From Xylona heveae TC161 (taxonomy: Eukaryota > Ascomycota > Xylonomycetes > Xylonales > Xylonaceae), in assembly GCF_001619985.1 (NCBI RefSeq), contig NW_017264199.1, positions 1,364,001-1,428,000 on the forward strand: a DNA stretch of 64,000 bases, read 5' to 3'. Position numbers and translations under genes: made by a program. A model generated the notes under the pieces. It was not told where the DNA came from. It worked only from the letters and a program-made list of their open reading frames with translations, and searched no databases. Below are positions 63,430 to 64,000 of the stretch, piece after piece. Every line of letters begins with the position of its first letter. Position 1 is the first letter of the stretch.

Positions 63430-64000
63430 ATGTCTCGCAGAGCTGGCGTTCCTAACGGCGCCGAGCAGAAGCAGGTCTCGAGCATGGCGGACGGAAGTAT
63501 GTCCTATGGACTGCATCTCAGTTTCATGAATTTGCTTTACTAAATCTATCAGCAGGTCAAGAAAAGCAAAAGAAGCTGCTTGCTTCAGAAACCGGCCATT
63601 TTTCCATGATCAAGTACGGAGCAAACTCTTCAGCTTGCGAATGGATCTGACTGGACTCTTGCTGACGCGAAAACCAGAGCACTGCACCTTGCAGACCTTA
63701 TCACTGAGCTGAACGGTATGTGCCAATCCCTTGTCGGACCCTATTATTCTATTCTGATTTCCCCCTACCCCCGCTTTGCTAACGCCTCATTTTTTTTCCC
63801 CCTCATCTAGGCTTTTGCGGGATCATGTCAGTTTTTGCCTCTCTGCGCTATTGTCTTGGTGAGCCTAGCGATTTTGGAAATCTCTGGGCTGCTTTAGCGT
63901 TCATGCCCTTTGGCCTTTTCTTCGACTTTATGGATGGAAAGGTTGCGAGATGGAGGGGCAAATCATCCTTGATGGGCCAGGAGCTTGACTCTCTTGCAGA
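63430..64000 (+). CDS. CHO1: Phosphatidylserine synthase (CDP-alcohol phosphatidyltransferase), 3' end beyond window
   Basis: Exons 63430-63496, 63556-63613, 63678-63715 and 63811->64000; the window ends inside exon 4. It makes phosphatidylserine from CDP-diacylglycerol and serine in the ER. Visible are the N-terminus [20 protein letters not shown], then [40 protein letters not shown] and the CDP-alcohol phosphotransferase motif beginning DFMDGKVAR followed by GQELDSLA (pattern DxxDGxxARx8Gx3D; the final Asp falls outside the window). Membrane helices flank the motif. The acceptor of intron 1 is a tandem AGCAG at 63551-63555, so isoforms differing by one residue (SQE or TGQE) are possible. 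Short exons of 38-67 nt open the gene. Confidence 0.94.

Overview
The window is nuclear DNA of a filamentous ascomycete (Pezizomycotina), most likely a eurotiomycete. The grounds are many short introns (about 40-150 bp, GT-AG with CTAAC/CTGAC-like branch sites), CT-rich leaders before start codons, and a typical gene set: ChiB-like GH18 chitinase, Ace2/Swi5 zinc-finger factor, grainyhead-type CP2 factor, Slm1-type BAR-PH protein, Aur1 and augmin HAUS1. The class is inference; the phylum is well supported. I see 20 protein genes. I rebuilt their exons by hand from splice signals and reading-frame continuity, so joins can be off by a few bases. No convincing tRNA, rRNA, CRISPR array, autonomous transposon or virus-like element was found.

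Layout. 1-2542 (+) is the 3' part of a jacalin-tailed zinc metalloprotease. A 3.5-kb gap follows, then a five-exon CP2/grainyhead-like factor (6073-8938, -). A 6.4-kb gene-poor stretch leads to an oxysterol-binding protein (15389-17250, +). Next come an F-box-like orphan (18359-19933, -), a mitochondrial-looking J-protein (20466-21434, +), a nine-exon GH18 chitinase (22503-24834, +), ubiquitin-eS31 (25198-25739, -) and an Ace2-type factor (26912-29337, +). After 3.5 kb without genes come Aur1 (32814-34345, +), prefoldin 3 (35836-36972, -), Nop56 (37741-39401, -), CCT6 (39853-42052, +), a GH47 mannosidase (42995-46169, +), an Ldb17/SPIN90 protein (46889-48665, +), a DNAJC3-like ER co-chaperone (49540-51211, -) and HAUS1 (51855-52878, +). 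A 2.3-kb promoter region precedes a Slm1-like BAR-PH protein (55209-58050, +). The window ends with threonyl-tRNA synthetase (59104-61689, -), Gar1 (62042-62915, +) and the 5' part of phosphatidylserine synthase (63430 to the edge, +).

How the genes relate. There is no metabolic cluster. Two themes recur. One is protein synthesis, ribosome biogenesis and folding: ubiquitin-eS31, Nop56, Gar1, ThrRS, CCT6, prefoldin 3 and the J-proteins. Prefoldin hands substrates to CCT, while Nop56 and Gar1 are core proteins of the two snoRNP classes. The other is membrane lipid and cell-surface biology: Aur1, phosphatidylserine synthase, ORP, Slm1, Ldb17, GH47, chitinase, and Ace2 as a likely cell-wall/separation regulator. 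Nop56/CCT6 and ThrRS/Gar1 are head-to-head pairs sharing short promoters.

The most unusual observations are a GC-AG intron in the GH47 gene, two long disordered insertions in that enzyme's catalytic domain, alternative starts that could make secreted or cytosolic chitinase, a stop-free 39-nt in-frame intron-like segment in ace2, and short sequence words concentrated in intergenic DNA.
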